From contig JAPPLF010000018.1 of assembly GCA_028874215.1 (NCBI GenBank), positions 1-64,000 of the forward strand: a DNA stretch of 64,000 nucleotides, read 5' to 3'. The DNA is from Acidobacteriota bacterium (GTDB taxonomy: Bacteria; Acidobacteriota; UBA6911; RPQK01; JAJDTT01). The notes under the pieces were generated by a model. The model saw nothing but the letters and a program-made list of their open reading frames with translations, made no database searches and had not been told where the DNA came from. This document shows positions 54,664-62,646 of the stretch, piece by piece. The stretch's first letter is position 1. The number at the start of each line of letters is the position of its first letter. The position numbers and the translations under genes are program-made.

Positions 54664-55950
54664 ATGGTTGTAGATCCGTTGGCGAGGACGGTCAGAGGCC
54701 GGAACAGGGATCTGCCCGGCCTCGCCAAGCGCCTCCTCAAAATACTGCTGGGCCTGGCGCTGACGCTGATCGCGGCCGACTTCATTCTGTTGGAGATGAA
54801 TCGGAGGCTGCTGATTCTGCCCCAGTTCGACATGGAGCTTCTGCCCTACCACGACCCCCGGGTGACCCGCCGGAACGCGCTGCTCCGGGCCTATCCGGAC
54901 CCTCCCAAGGTCATCTTCACCGGCGACTCGCGCACCAAGAACGGCATTGTCCCCGAAGTCGTGGCCCGCACCCTGGGAGTCCCGCACCAGACGCTGTTCA
55001 ACTTCGGCACCGGCTCCCAAGTGGCCCGTTTCGCCCGGGAGGCGTTTCTTCCCCATCTCCTGGACATCGAGGTCCGTCCCGACTTCCTGGTCTTCGGGGT
55101 GAGTCCCGACTGGCCTCTCGAGAAGCGCAAGCTCTGGAAGCTGATCGACCGTTACCGGGAGTCTCTGGCCTATCGGTTGGAACACGCGCCAGCCTCGGGC
55201 GGCGATGCCGTCGAGGGTTTCGTCACCCGCTTCCTCTCCTACCGGTTCGCCCTGTTCCGCTACCGGCAGGACCTGATCGAGCAGGAGCTGCTTCCCGATC
55301 TGAGCTGCTGGTTCCTGGACGACTGCTACCGGGATGCGCGGGACCCCAGGGCCACTCCGGTTCACTTCAAGGATTTGGAGCGGCGCTCGGGATTCAAGAC
55401 CGCCTGCGGCTGGGGCCCGCAACCCTACGGCGGACACATGTCCGGGGAATTCACGAAACGCGCCCGCTTCGACGAGGAGACTCCTCTGGACGAGGAGAAC
55501 CTGGTGGGGTTGTTCGAGGCGTGCCGCAACCAGGGGATCACGCCGCTGCTTCTCATCATGCCGGTACACGACACCTTCCGCCGGGTCCACGATCCGCTCA
55601 TGTCCCGGAACCAGGCCCGGCTGGAGGAACTGGCGGCCCGGGAGAAGGTGGATATCCTCCGCGCCAGGCGCGACTACGGCGACCGGGGCCTGTTCGTGGA
55701 CGGGCATCATCTCTCTCATCGGGGCGCGGTCTACTTCAGCGCCGATCTGGCCCAGGCCTTGTCCCCGCATCTGAAGGTCTCCCGGCGCGCCCGGGCCAGA
55801 GGGCGCGCCTCCACCGAAGACCTGGTGAGGTGGATGTACGATCTCAATCCCGAGATCGAGACCCTCTGGGGCCGGAGTGCGGAGGAGGCTCTGGGCCCTT
55901 CCGGCGACCGCGTGGCGAACCGCCGACGCACGCGGGACCTGAGCCAGTGA
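54664..55950 (+). CDS. Membrane-anchored SGNH-like protein, probable MBOAT partner
   Basis: About 428 residues. One N-terminal membrane helix (LLKILLGLALTLIAADFILL) places the rest outside the inner membrane. VIFTGDSRTKNG resembles the SGNH block I (GDS) and VDGHHLSHRGAVYFS the block V Asp-x-x-His. AAGGAG is 4 bases before ATG 54664. By position it should complete O-acetylation of an exported polymer. TATAAT at 54641-54646 may be an extra promoter, but no good -35 is seen. The 169 bases before pdxA hold no other gene. Confidence 0.7.
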   Translation: MVVDPLARTVRGRNRDLPGLAKRLLKILLGLALTLIAADFILLEMNRRLLILPQFDMELLPYHDPRVTRRNALLRAYPDPPKVIFTGDSRTKNGIVPEVVARTLGVPHQTLFNFGTGSQVARFAREAFLPHLLDIEVRPDFLVFGVSPDWPLEKRKLWKLIDRYRESLAYRLEHAPASGGDAVEGFVTRFLSYRFALFRYRQDLIEQELLPDLSCWFLDDCYRDARDPRATPVHFKDLERRSGFKTACGWGPQPYGGHMSGEFTKRARFDEETPLDEENLVGLFEACRNQGITPLLLIMPVHDTFRRVHDPLMSRNQARLEELAAREKVDILRARRDYGDRGLFVDGHHLSHRGAVYFSADLAQALSPHLKVSRRARARGRASTEDLVRWMYDLNPEIETLWGRSAEEALGPSGDRVANRRRTRDLSQ

Positions 55951-56119
55951 CTCCCGGCGTTCTGCCAGCAGTCCGCGCCCTTGCAGGAACGGTCGAATGC
56001 CGTGACGACTTTTTCCACGGGCTGCTATCATCCTCAGATTGCGGTTTCACCCGGATTGACCTCCAAGGGTCCAAACCCGTTGAGCGTCAACGACATGGGT
56101 GCAGGAGGGGGCGAACGGC

Positions 56120-57196
56120 GTGAGCAGGCAGATGGCAGCTTCCAAGCGGCGGCCCCGCGTGGCGGTCACCATGGGAGATCCGGCCGGGATCGGGCCTGAG
56201 ATCTGTCTGCGGCTGCTGGCCGACTCCCGGGTGCTGAGGCGTTGCGTCCCGGTCGTGTTCGGGAATGCGGAGGTGCTGGACCGCGTCGCCCGCGCCTGCC
56301 GGCTTCCCGGTCCGGACCGGGTCGTGACCGGGGAGCAGGGACACTCGGATCTTTCCGAATCCTCACCCGCCGTGGTCGATCCGGGTGGGTTGGAGGCCTA
56401 TCGAGTCCGGCCCGGCCGGGTCCAGGCGTCTTGCGGCCGCGCCGGCTTCCGTTTTCTGGAAGCGGCCGCCACCAGGACTATGAACGGAGAATTTGCTGCC
56501 CTGGCCACCGGTCCCATCAACAAGCAGGCCCTGCAGGCCGGCGGAATCCCGTTTTCGGGGCATACTGACTACCTGGCCGCCGCCACCGGTACTCCAGCGG
56601 TCTACATGATGCTGGCTTCGGACGAACTGCGGGTCAGCATGGTCACGGGGCACGTCGGGGTCGAAAGGGTCTCCAGGGAACTCACCAAGGCACGTGTGCT
56701 GGAGGCCATTCGGCTGACTCGGGATGCGGTCGTGAACCTGCGCGGCGAGACGCCGCGGCTGGCGGTGTCGGGACTCAATCCCCACGCGGGGGAGGGCGGG
56801 CTCTTCGGTTCCGGCGAGGAAGAGCATGTCATCCGGCCCGCGGTGGAGGCGGCCCGGCGAGAGGGAATGGAGGTGGACGGCCCCTTGCCGGCCGACACGC
56901 TCTTCGTCCCCTCGGTCCGTTCCCGCTACCAGGCCGTGGTGACCATGTATCACGATCAGGGCCACGTTCCCTTCAAGATGATCTCTTTCGACCGGGGCAT
57001 TCACATGACCCTGGGCCTTCCCCTGGTGCGCACCTCGGTGGCGCACGGGACCGCCTTCGACATTGCGTGGACCGGACGAGCCAGTCCCCAGAGCCTGATA
57101 CAGGCTGTCCTCTGGGCCGGAAGACTGGCGGAGCGGAAGCGGGCGGTTCGCGGCAGATCTGCCGCGGGCAGAACCGCGGCGCGCCGGGTCGGTTGA
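56120..57196 (+). CDS. pdxA: 4-hydroxythreonine-4-phosphate dehydrogenase
   Basis: About 358 residues. Starts VAVTMGDPAGIGPEI, the PdxA hallmark. Metal-binding histidines are in FSGHTDYLA, TMYHDQGHVPFK and SVAHGTAFDIAW. It oxidises 4-phosphohydroxy-L-threonine with NAD+ in pyridoxal phosphate synthesis; PdxA2-type relatives work in other pathways such as D-threonate or 4-hydroxythreonine use. GTG 56120 has AGGAGG about 10 bases upstream; ATG 56132 is an alternative. No pdxJ lies nearby, so this may be PdxA or PdxA2. It is co-directional with the MBOAT cluster. Confidence 0.9.
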   Translation: MSRQMAASKRRPRVAVTMGDPAGIGPEICLRLLADSRVLRRCVPVVFGNAEVLDRVARACRLPGPDRVVTGEQGHSDLSESSPAVVDPGGLEAYRVRPGRVQASCGRAGFRFLEAAATRTMNGEFAALATGPINKQALQAGGIPFSGHTDYLAAATGTPAVYMMLASDELRVSMVTGHVGVERVSRELTKARVLEAIRLTRDAVVNLRGETPRLAVSGLNPHAGEGGLFGSGEEEHVIRPAVEAARREGMEVDGPLPADTLFVPSVRSRYQAVVTMYHDQGHVPFKMISFDRGIHMTLGLPLVRTSVAHGTAFDIAWTGRASPQSLIQAVLWAGRLAERKRAVRGRSAAGRTAARRVG

Positions 57197-57234
57197 CGTA
57201 GACCGGAATCCCCGGTTGGACGCCGGATCCCGGT

Positions 57235-59121
57235 TCAACGGCGCCAGGGCGGCATCAGGGTCGGCTGATTCGCGAACCGCTTCATGGCGATGGCCAAAGT
57301 CGCACCGGCGCCCGGGCCCAGCCGAACTTGAAAGAACGGCGCGCCGATGGGCGTCTCCTCTCCCTCCACCGTCGCGGACAGGCACTGGTGCTCTCCGTAG
57401 GAGCCACCCTGGACGATGACGGTTCGCGGCTCGAGCTGATTGACGTTGACCAATGTGACCGTGGTCTTGTCCGGAGTCAACTCCGTCACCAGGGCTGCTA
57501 CGTCCCGGGGAATGCCGGGCCGTCTCCGGTCCGGGTCGAAGTAACGCAGCCGGGCGTGAAGCAGGCTTCCCAGGTGGCCGATCCGTTTCCGGTGTTCCTT
57601 GCCGCGATTGATGTAGTCCTGGGCGTCCTTCACCAGGGTGAGGCGGAAACGGGTTTCGTGCGCCAGGTGGTTCAGGCCGCCCAGCATGATGTGGACCAGG
57701 GAGCCGACCCGGGCCGGACTGTACCGCATGGGATCATCGGCCAATCGGGTGTCGGGAGTGGTTTCGTCCCGGCCCATGGCCTCGATCTTGTCCCGGATGG
57801 TGACGAAATCGTCCTGCATTGCCCGTTCGGGGTAGCCCGGATCGTTCCCCTCCAGGAAATCCAGCCAGCCGCGCTTCGGCAGGAGCGCGCGCTCCTTCTT
57901 CTCCATCAGGAAGTAGAACAAGTCCAGAGCGCCCTCGGAGTACTTTTGAGGCCGGTAGGCGTACCAGCCCTGATCGCCGTACATCTGGGGGTAGACCGTC
58001 TGGCCCTCCTCCACCTTGGAGTTGGCGTTGACCACGTCCATCTGCCGCCGCCAGGCGTCCAGGTACTTGCGGTCGCCGGTCAGCAGAAACGCATTGGTCA
58101 AACCCACGAGGCCGTACTCGTGCTGGTTGCGGTTCACGTAGGTGGTGGTGTCGGGCACCCGGACCGTGAACCCCCAACCATAGGCTCCGGCGTACCACTT
58201 GCCGCTCTTGCCGCCGACTTTGCCGTCCAATCCCACCTTGGAGGGCATGATCCCGCCGTTGGCCTCCATCCGATCCATCCAGGCGTCCACGTACTCCAGG
58301 ACCCACTTCTTGTATTTCTCTTCGTGGTTCAGCATGTAGGCCTGGGTCGCCAGACTGGTGGACAACAGGTTCAACGGGTGGTCGCCGACGATGTCGGTGT
58401 AGTCCTCGAAGTGCTCCAGCATGAGCCGGTAGTTCTTTTCGCTATGGAGCGGCTTGAAGCGGTTCTCGATCTCGATGGGGTCTCCGGCCCAGTCCACGGG
58501 CCTCGCGTCCCGCAGCAGCGGTCCCCGGCTCCCGTTGAAGAGGCTTCGGATGACCTTGTGCTCGGGGTCGTAGTTCGGGGCCCCAGGGTCCTCATTCATG
58601 TAGAGGCCGGCGAAACGGCGCATGCGGCGCTGGAAGAGGACGTCTTCCGGGTCGGAGAGCGCCTGCTGCTCCAGGACCACCAGGCCTTCGCCGATGTGGA
58701 TCCAGTCCATCTTGGTGTGGAATTCCTTGAAGTACATGCCGTCGCGGGCGAACTCCACGTCGGTGGTCTTGGCCAGGGTGTATTGCCGCAGGTGGCCCTC
58801 CCAGGCTTTCTTGTACATCTGCCGGACATCGTCGGAGGCGCCCAAGGAATGAAGGATGGGCCAGTCCCGGAGGTTCTCGATGGCGTCGTCGGGACCGTCG
58901 AGGGCGCCCCATCGCACGGTGCAGATGAGGAATCCCCGATCATCGAAGTATTTCTCGTAGAACTTCCTGCAAGCCGCCGCCTGGGTGCGCAGCAGCTCCC
59001 GTTGCATCACCGCCCAGCCGGGCGGCGGCATGGAAGTGTCGACGGCGATCTCCACCCCCGCCAGAAGCGGGCATCCCGCCAAGATCAGGACGGTTGTAAG
59101 TTTCGTGCACAAGGTTTTCAT
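57235..59121 (-). CDS. Large secreted protein of unrecognised family
   Basis: 628 residues. Signal peptide TVLILAGCPLLAGVEIAV. The middle is helix-rich with repeated aromatic motifs (WEGHLRQYTLAKTTDVEF, YKKWVLEYVDAWMDRME, VNRNQHEYGLVGLTNAFLLT, GDRKYLDAWRRQMDVVN, QGWYAYRPQKYSEGALDLFY). It looks like an (alpha/alpha) toroid as in polysaccharide lyases and glycuronyl hydrolases, followed by a beta-rich tail with TVTLVNVNQLEPRTVIVQGG. I do not recognise a named family. It is divergent from paralogue D across 89 bases, so shared regulation and a role in glycan breakdown are likely but unproven. Confidence 0.6.
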   Translation of the reverse strand: MKTLCTKLTTVLILAGCPLLAGVEIAVDTSMPPPGWAVMQRELLRTQAAACRKFYEKYFDDRGFLICTVRWGALDGPDDAIENLRDWPILHSLGASDDVRQMYKKAWEGHLRQYTLAKTTDVEFARDGMYFKEFHTKMDWIHIGEGLVVLEQQALSDPEDVLFQRRMRRFAGLYMNEDPGAPNYDPEHKVIRSLFNGSRGPLLRDARPVDWAGDPIEIENRFKPLHSEKNYRLMLEHFEDYTDIVGDHPLNLLSTSLATQAYMLNHEEKYKKWVLEYVDAWMDRMEANGGIMPSKVGLDGKVGGKSGKWYAGAYGWGFTVRVPDTTTYVNRNQHEYGLVGLTNAFLLTGDRKYLDAWRRQMDVVNANSKVEEGQTVYPQMYGDQGWYAYRPQKYSEGALDLFYFLMEKKERALLPKRGWLDFLEGNDPGYPERAMQDDFVTIRDKIEAMGRDETTPDTRLADDPMRYSPARVGSLVHIMLGGLNHLAHETRFRLTLVKDAQDYINRGKEHRKRIGHLGSLLHARLRYFDPDRRRPGIPRDVAALVTELTPDKTTVTLVNVNQLEPRTVIVQGGSYGEHQCLSATVEGEETPIGAPFFQVRLGPGAGATLAIAMKRFANQPTLMPPWRR

Positions 59122-59210
59122 TGGTCTAGTCGATCCTTCCCTTCCGGTCCTCCAGGACGTTGCCGGACGCTCTCTGGACGCAGTCGCCGTTAGTATGGAG
59201 AATATTGGCC

Positions 59211-60800
59211 ATGCAGGTCACCCTCCGAGCGATTTTCACTCTTTTTCTGGCCGTTTCGGTGCGTGGTGCCGGACACGTCGAAGTGCGTGACGTGGGCACC
59301 GACCTCCAGCTTTTCGTGGACGACTGGCTGGTGGATTCACTGGACGGCGTTTACCGGCAGTTGCACCGTCCCCGAGCGGCGGAGGTGGCCATCCAACTGG
59401 ATCGTCCCTGGGAGGGACTCTATCTTTACGACCCCAGCGTCATGAAGGACGGCTCCCGGTACCGGATGTGGTACCGGGGGGGCGGCCCCTCGCGGCCCCA
59501 CCTCTGGGCCTATGCCGAGAGCGCCGACGGCATTCACTGGGTCAAGCCGGAACTGAACCTCATCGAGTTCAAGGGCTCCAGGAAAAACAACCTGGTCTGG
59601 CCGATTCCGGGAGGCATCTGCTCCACTCTCGCCATCTTCAAGGACCCCAACCCGGAGACTCCGCCGGATGAGCGCTACAAGTCCATCTGCACCGGAAAGG
59701 AGCCGGGCGCCGGCCACGACCGGCCCGTCATTTACGGCCTGGTCTCTCCCGACGGGCTTCGATGGCGCATGATCCGGGAGCAGAAGCTGCTGCAGCCGCC
59801 TTGGGAGGACGGGGCGCTGGACTCGCACAACATCGGCCTCTGGGACCCGGGACGCGGGCACTACGCCATCTATGCCCGGGGCTGGTATCGGCGGGGAAGC
59901 GTGCCTTACGGCTCCAAGACCGTCCGCAAGGAGCTCTACCACGTCACGGCCCAATTGCCCTCGGGGACAGAGTTCACGGTGCCCAGGATCCGGGACATCC
60001 GGCGCTTCGTCTCCAAGGACTTCCTGAACTGGTCGGAACCCGAATATCTCCAGTACCGGAGCACCCCCGAGGAGCATCTCTACAAGAACGCCGCCACTCC
60101 GTACTATCGAAGACCCGACCTGATGGTCATGTTTCCCAAGCGGTTCATGCCCGAGCGGGTTTTCGACCCGGATTGGCCCCATGTCTACATGGAGCCCTGG
60201 GCAAACGCGCCCGATTGTTCGAGCATGGAGGTGCCGGGCATCACCTGGATCTACGGTTGCGCCGGACTCTCGGACATCGTCTTCATGTTCAGCCGGGACG
60301 GCATCACGTTCACCTATTTTCGCGAGGCCTTCATCCGTCCCGGGCGGGACATCCGGAACTGGCACGGCAGGGCCATCGAAGTGGGACCCACGCTGGTTCC
60401 CACCGGCGACGGGGAGATGTCCCTTTACTTCGTGGAGAATTACGGAACCCAGACGGTCAAGATCCGGCGCGGCGTGCTGCGGGAAGACGGGTTCGTCTCG
60501 CTGCAGGGCAACTTCGAGGGCGGATCGGTCCGGACCCGGCCCTTCCGCTTCTCAGGCTCCCGGCTCACGCTGAACTACTCCACCTCGGCCGCGGGGAGCC
60601 TCCGGGTCGAGATCCAGGACCAGCGGGGAGATCCCCTGGAGGGCTACGGCCTGGACGATTGCAAGTTGATCTTCGGCGACGAGCTGCAGCGGACCGTCAA
60701 GTGGAAGGGCGGCGCCGACCTGTCTACCCTGGCCGGTCAGACCGTGCGAATGAAGATCGAAATCCGTGACGGCGACCTCTTCTCGCTGCAGTTTCATTAG
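59211..60800 (+). CDS. Secreted propeller/beta-sandwich protein, paralogue D
   Basis: About 529 residues. Signal peptide LRAIFTLFLAVSVRGAG. Then LQLFVDDWLVDSLDGVYRQL, the blade motif GSRYRMWYRGGGPSRPHLWA, AESADGIHWVKPELNL, and a C-terminal module with TSAAGSLRVEIQDQRGDPL, WKGGADLSTLAGQTVRMKI and RDGDLFSLQFH. The longest member of the four-gene family, with extra sequence in the middle (RGWYRRGSVPYGSKTV region). ATG 59211 has GGAGA about 10 bases upstream. Divergent from the unknown secreted protein at 57235. Confidence 0.7.
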   Translation: MQVTLRAIFTLFLAVSVRGAGHVEVRDVGTDLQLFVDDWLVDSLDGVYRQLHRPRAAEVAIQLDRPWEGLYLYDPSVMKDGSRYRMWYRGGGPSRPHLWAYAESADGIHWVKPELNLIEFKGSRKNNLVWPIPGGICSTLAIFKDPNPETPPDERYKSICTGKEPGAGHDRPVIYGLVSPDGLRWRMIREQKLLQPPWEDGALDSHNIGLWDPGRGHYAIYARGWYRRGSVPYGSKTVRKELYHVTAQLPSGTEFTVPRIRDIRRFVSKDFLNWSEPEYLQYRSTPEEHLYKNAATPYYRRPDLMVMFPKRFMPERVFDPDWPHVYMEPWANAPDCSSMEVPGITWIYGCAGLSDIVFMFSRDGITFTYFREAFIRPGRDIRNWHGRAIEVGPTLVPTGDGEMSLYFVENYGTQTVKIRRGVLREDGFVSLQGNFEGGSVRTRPFRFSGSRLTLNYSTSAAGSLRVEIQDQRGDPLEGYGLDDCKLIFGDELQRTVKWKGGADLSTLAGQTVRMKIEIRDGDLFSLQFH

Positions 60801-60853
60801 GAGCTCCCCCACCGGCCCGGTCCGGCGGATGTCCGGTAGAAAAAGGAATGGGG

Positions 60854-60902
60854 CGGCGGTTTCCTAACCGCCGAACAGACAAGCGGCGATTTCCAATCGC
60901 CG
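60854..60902. repeat. Dispersed dyad repeat, two tandem units
   Basis: CGGCGGTT/AACCGCCG (60854-60873) and CGGCGATT/AATCGCCG (60884-60902) are perfect 8-base inverted repeats spaced about 30 bases apart. The second is 18/19 identical to the reverse complement of 51771-51789. They lie in the 289-base gap before the DprA/RecQ operon, which holds no gene. They could form a stem-loop bounding the unit. Confidence 0.65.
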
Positions 60903-61089
60903 AACTCCTGACTGACAAACTTGGCGACGAAGACCGAGCGATTGGAATTCGTTTCTTATTTCTCAGAACCGGGTTGCTTCGCGCAATTCACCTGAGGCAT
61001 TCCAGCGAGACTTGAGGCGATCTTCAGACTCGTTCTTGGAGACTCCGTATCGAGCCGAAATTCGTGACGGCGCCGGCCTTGGTCGGGAG

Positions 61090-62646
61090 TCACTCCTCAA
61101 ACAGGCGTTCCGTCGAACGAATATACGTCACGGGATTCGTGTGTTTATCCAGGACCTCCTCCCCAGCCAATCGATCCAGCCATTGCCGGGCCTGATATTC
61201 CCTGACACCGAGTTCCACAGATACCTGGCGTGCTGTCTTGGGTGTGACTACGACACGAGGAATCAGACGCCGCACGACATCGTGCAATTCTTGCGCGTAG
61301 TCTTCAATCACATCGGATGGTCGATAGGATTCGGTCCCGCTGGTTTGTATGTGTTCCATGCTCTCCCCGGATCGTCCTTCCTGAACTAGGCCGTGTGTCG
61401 AATGAACGTACTTCACGGGCCGGGTGCTTTTCTCCAATTCACCATCTGCAACCAGATTTTGCAGCCAATTCTCGGCTTGAGGTTTGGTGACGTTCAAGAC
61501 GTTGGAAACCTCCTCGGGCGTCTTGGGATGTGCAAGGAAACGTCGCATCAGAGAACGTATGGACTGAAGGAGTTCCTTGGAAGCGCTTCCGGATTGGCGG
61601 GGTTCGTCGCTGGTTGACGGTGCCGGTTCGGAAACCAAGTGAGGATCTGTCGCCAGCCGGGTAGAAGAAAGCTTGAGTTGGTAAGGGCGGACCATCGTAT
61701 CCGTACTGGCGAGAACCTTTTTGAATCCGTCCGGATCCGTCGGATTCGGCCAAGATTTCGCCCCTCGGCGCTGCAACTCTTTCAGCGCGTCATGTGCATC
61801 CCCACGTGAGAGCACGTGAACTGGCGTGGAGTATTTCCTCAGCTGCTCTACGGCCCCCGCCCAGGTTCCTCCCTTGTTGACGACTGCATGGGCCACCAAG
61901 GCGGCATTGGCCAAGGCGTAGATCACCTTGTTTCTCTGCATCGCGTGGCCCACATTGAACCTTGCTCCCGGATCGTACGGAGAGACCAGCACCAGCCGTT
62001 CCTCCAAGACCAGATTTCGATGCATTCGGTTCATGGACGTTCTCTCAAGATTCCCCGCCAACACCCCCACGGCTGATCCGCCAGCCTTCAAGACGCCATT
62101 CATTGCGGCCTGATCCACACCTCGCGCCGCTCCCGACACGATGGTGCAGCCTGCTCTGGCCGCAAGGGCGGAGACGCCTTCGACGTAGTGAAGAGTCGGC
62201 TCGTCGACATTGCGCGATCCAACGATGGCCAAGGCACTGCGGGCTCCGATGATCTCTCTGTTCCCACATCCGTAAAGCACAGCCGGCGCGTCTTTACGCA
62301 ATCGCTCTTTGAGCATCCGCGGGTATTCGCCGTCGGCACGGCTAACCACCCAGATCGCTCTTGCCTGCCATCGTCGCACGGCCTGGGCCAGAGCGAATCC
62401 CCGGCCCACTAGCGCCGTGAGGCGGGACGTGTCCGCCACGGAGCTACAGTTGTCCAAGAGAGAGTCCGAGTGGCTCTTCAACAGGTCGGCCGGTTGGACT
62501 CCAAGAGCATAGAGGCGACCAGCAAGCTTGTTGTATTCACCCGCTGTGAGGGGTTTCACTCCACCCCTGACCCCACCTGCGATGAGGGGTGCAGTCAATA
62601 GTAGGATCGCCTTAGTGTTCAAGGAAAGATCCATATCCCCGTTCAT
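61090..62646 (-). CDS. DprA-like protein with two tandem winged-helix-like repeats
   Basis: 518 residues, longer than standard DprA (about 290-370). Rossmann-fold core with [16 protein letters not shown] (residues 139-154), [19 protein letters not shown] and the late motif [13 protein letters not shown]; standard DprA binds ssDNA and loads RecA. The C-terminal part has two copies of a winged-helix-like unit: residues about 375-417 ([20 protein letters not shown] ... VKYVHST) and 470-512 ([20 protein letters not shown] ... VTYIRST). GGAGGAACACA precedes ATG 62646, which overlaps the RecQ stop by four bases. The coding region is less GC-rich than the centre of the window. Second gene of the operon. 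Confidence 0.8.
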   Translation of the reverse strand: MNGDMDLSLNTKAILLLTAPLIAGGVRGGVKPLTAGEYNKLAGRLYALGVQPADLLKSHSDSLLDNCSSVADTSRLTALVGRGFALAQAVRRWQARAIWVVSRADGEYPRMLKERLRKDAPAVLYGCGNREIIGARSALAIVGSRNVDEPTLHYVEGVSALAARAGCTIVSGAARGVDQAAMNGVLKAGGSAVGVLAGNLERTSMNRMHRNLVLEERLVLVSPYDPGARFNVGHAMQRNKVIYALANAALVAHAVVNKGGTWAGAVEQLRKYSTPVHVLSRGDAHDALKELQRRGAKSWPNPTDPDGFKKVLASTDTMVRPYQLKLSSTRLATDPHLVSEPAPSTSDEPRQSGSASKELLQSIRSLMRRFLAHPKTPEEVSNVLNVTKPQAENWLQNLVADGELEKSTRPVKYVHSTHGLVQEGRSGESMEHIQTSGTESYRPSDVIEDYAQELHDVVRRLIPRVVVTPKTARQVSVELGVREYQARQWLDRLAGEEVLDKHTNPVTYIRSTERLFEE

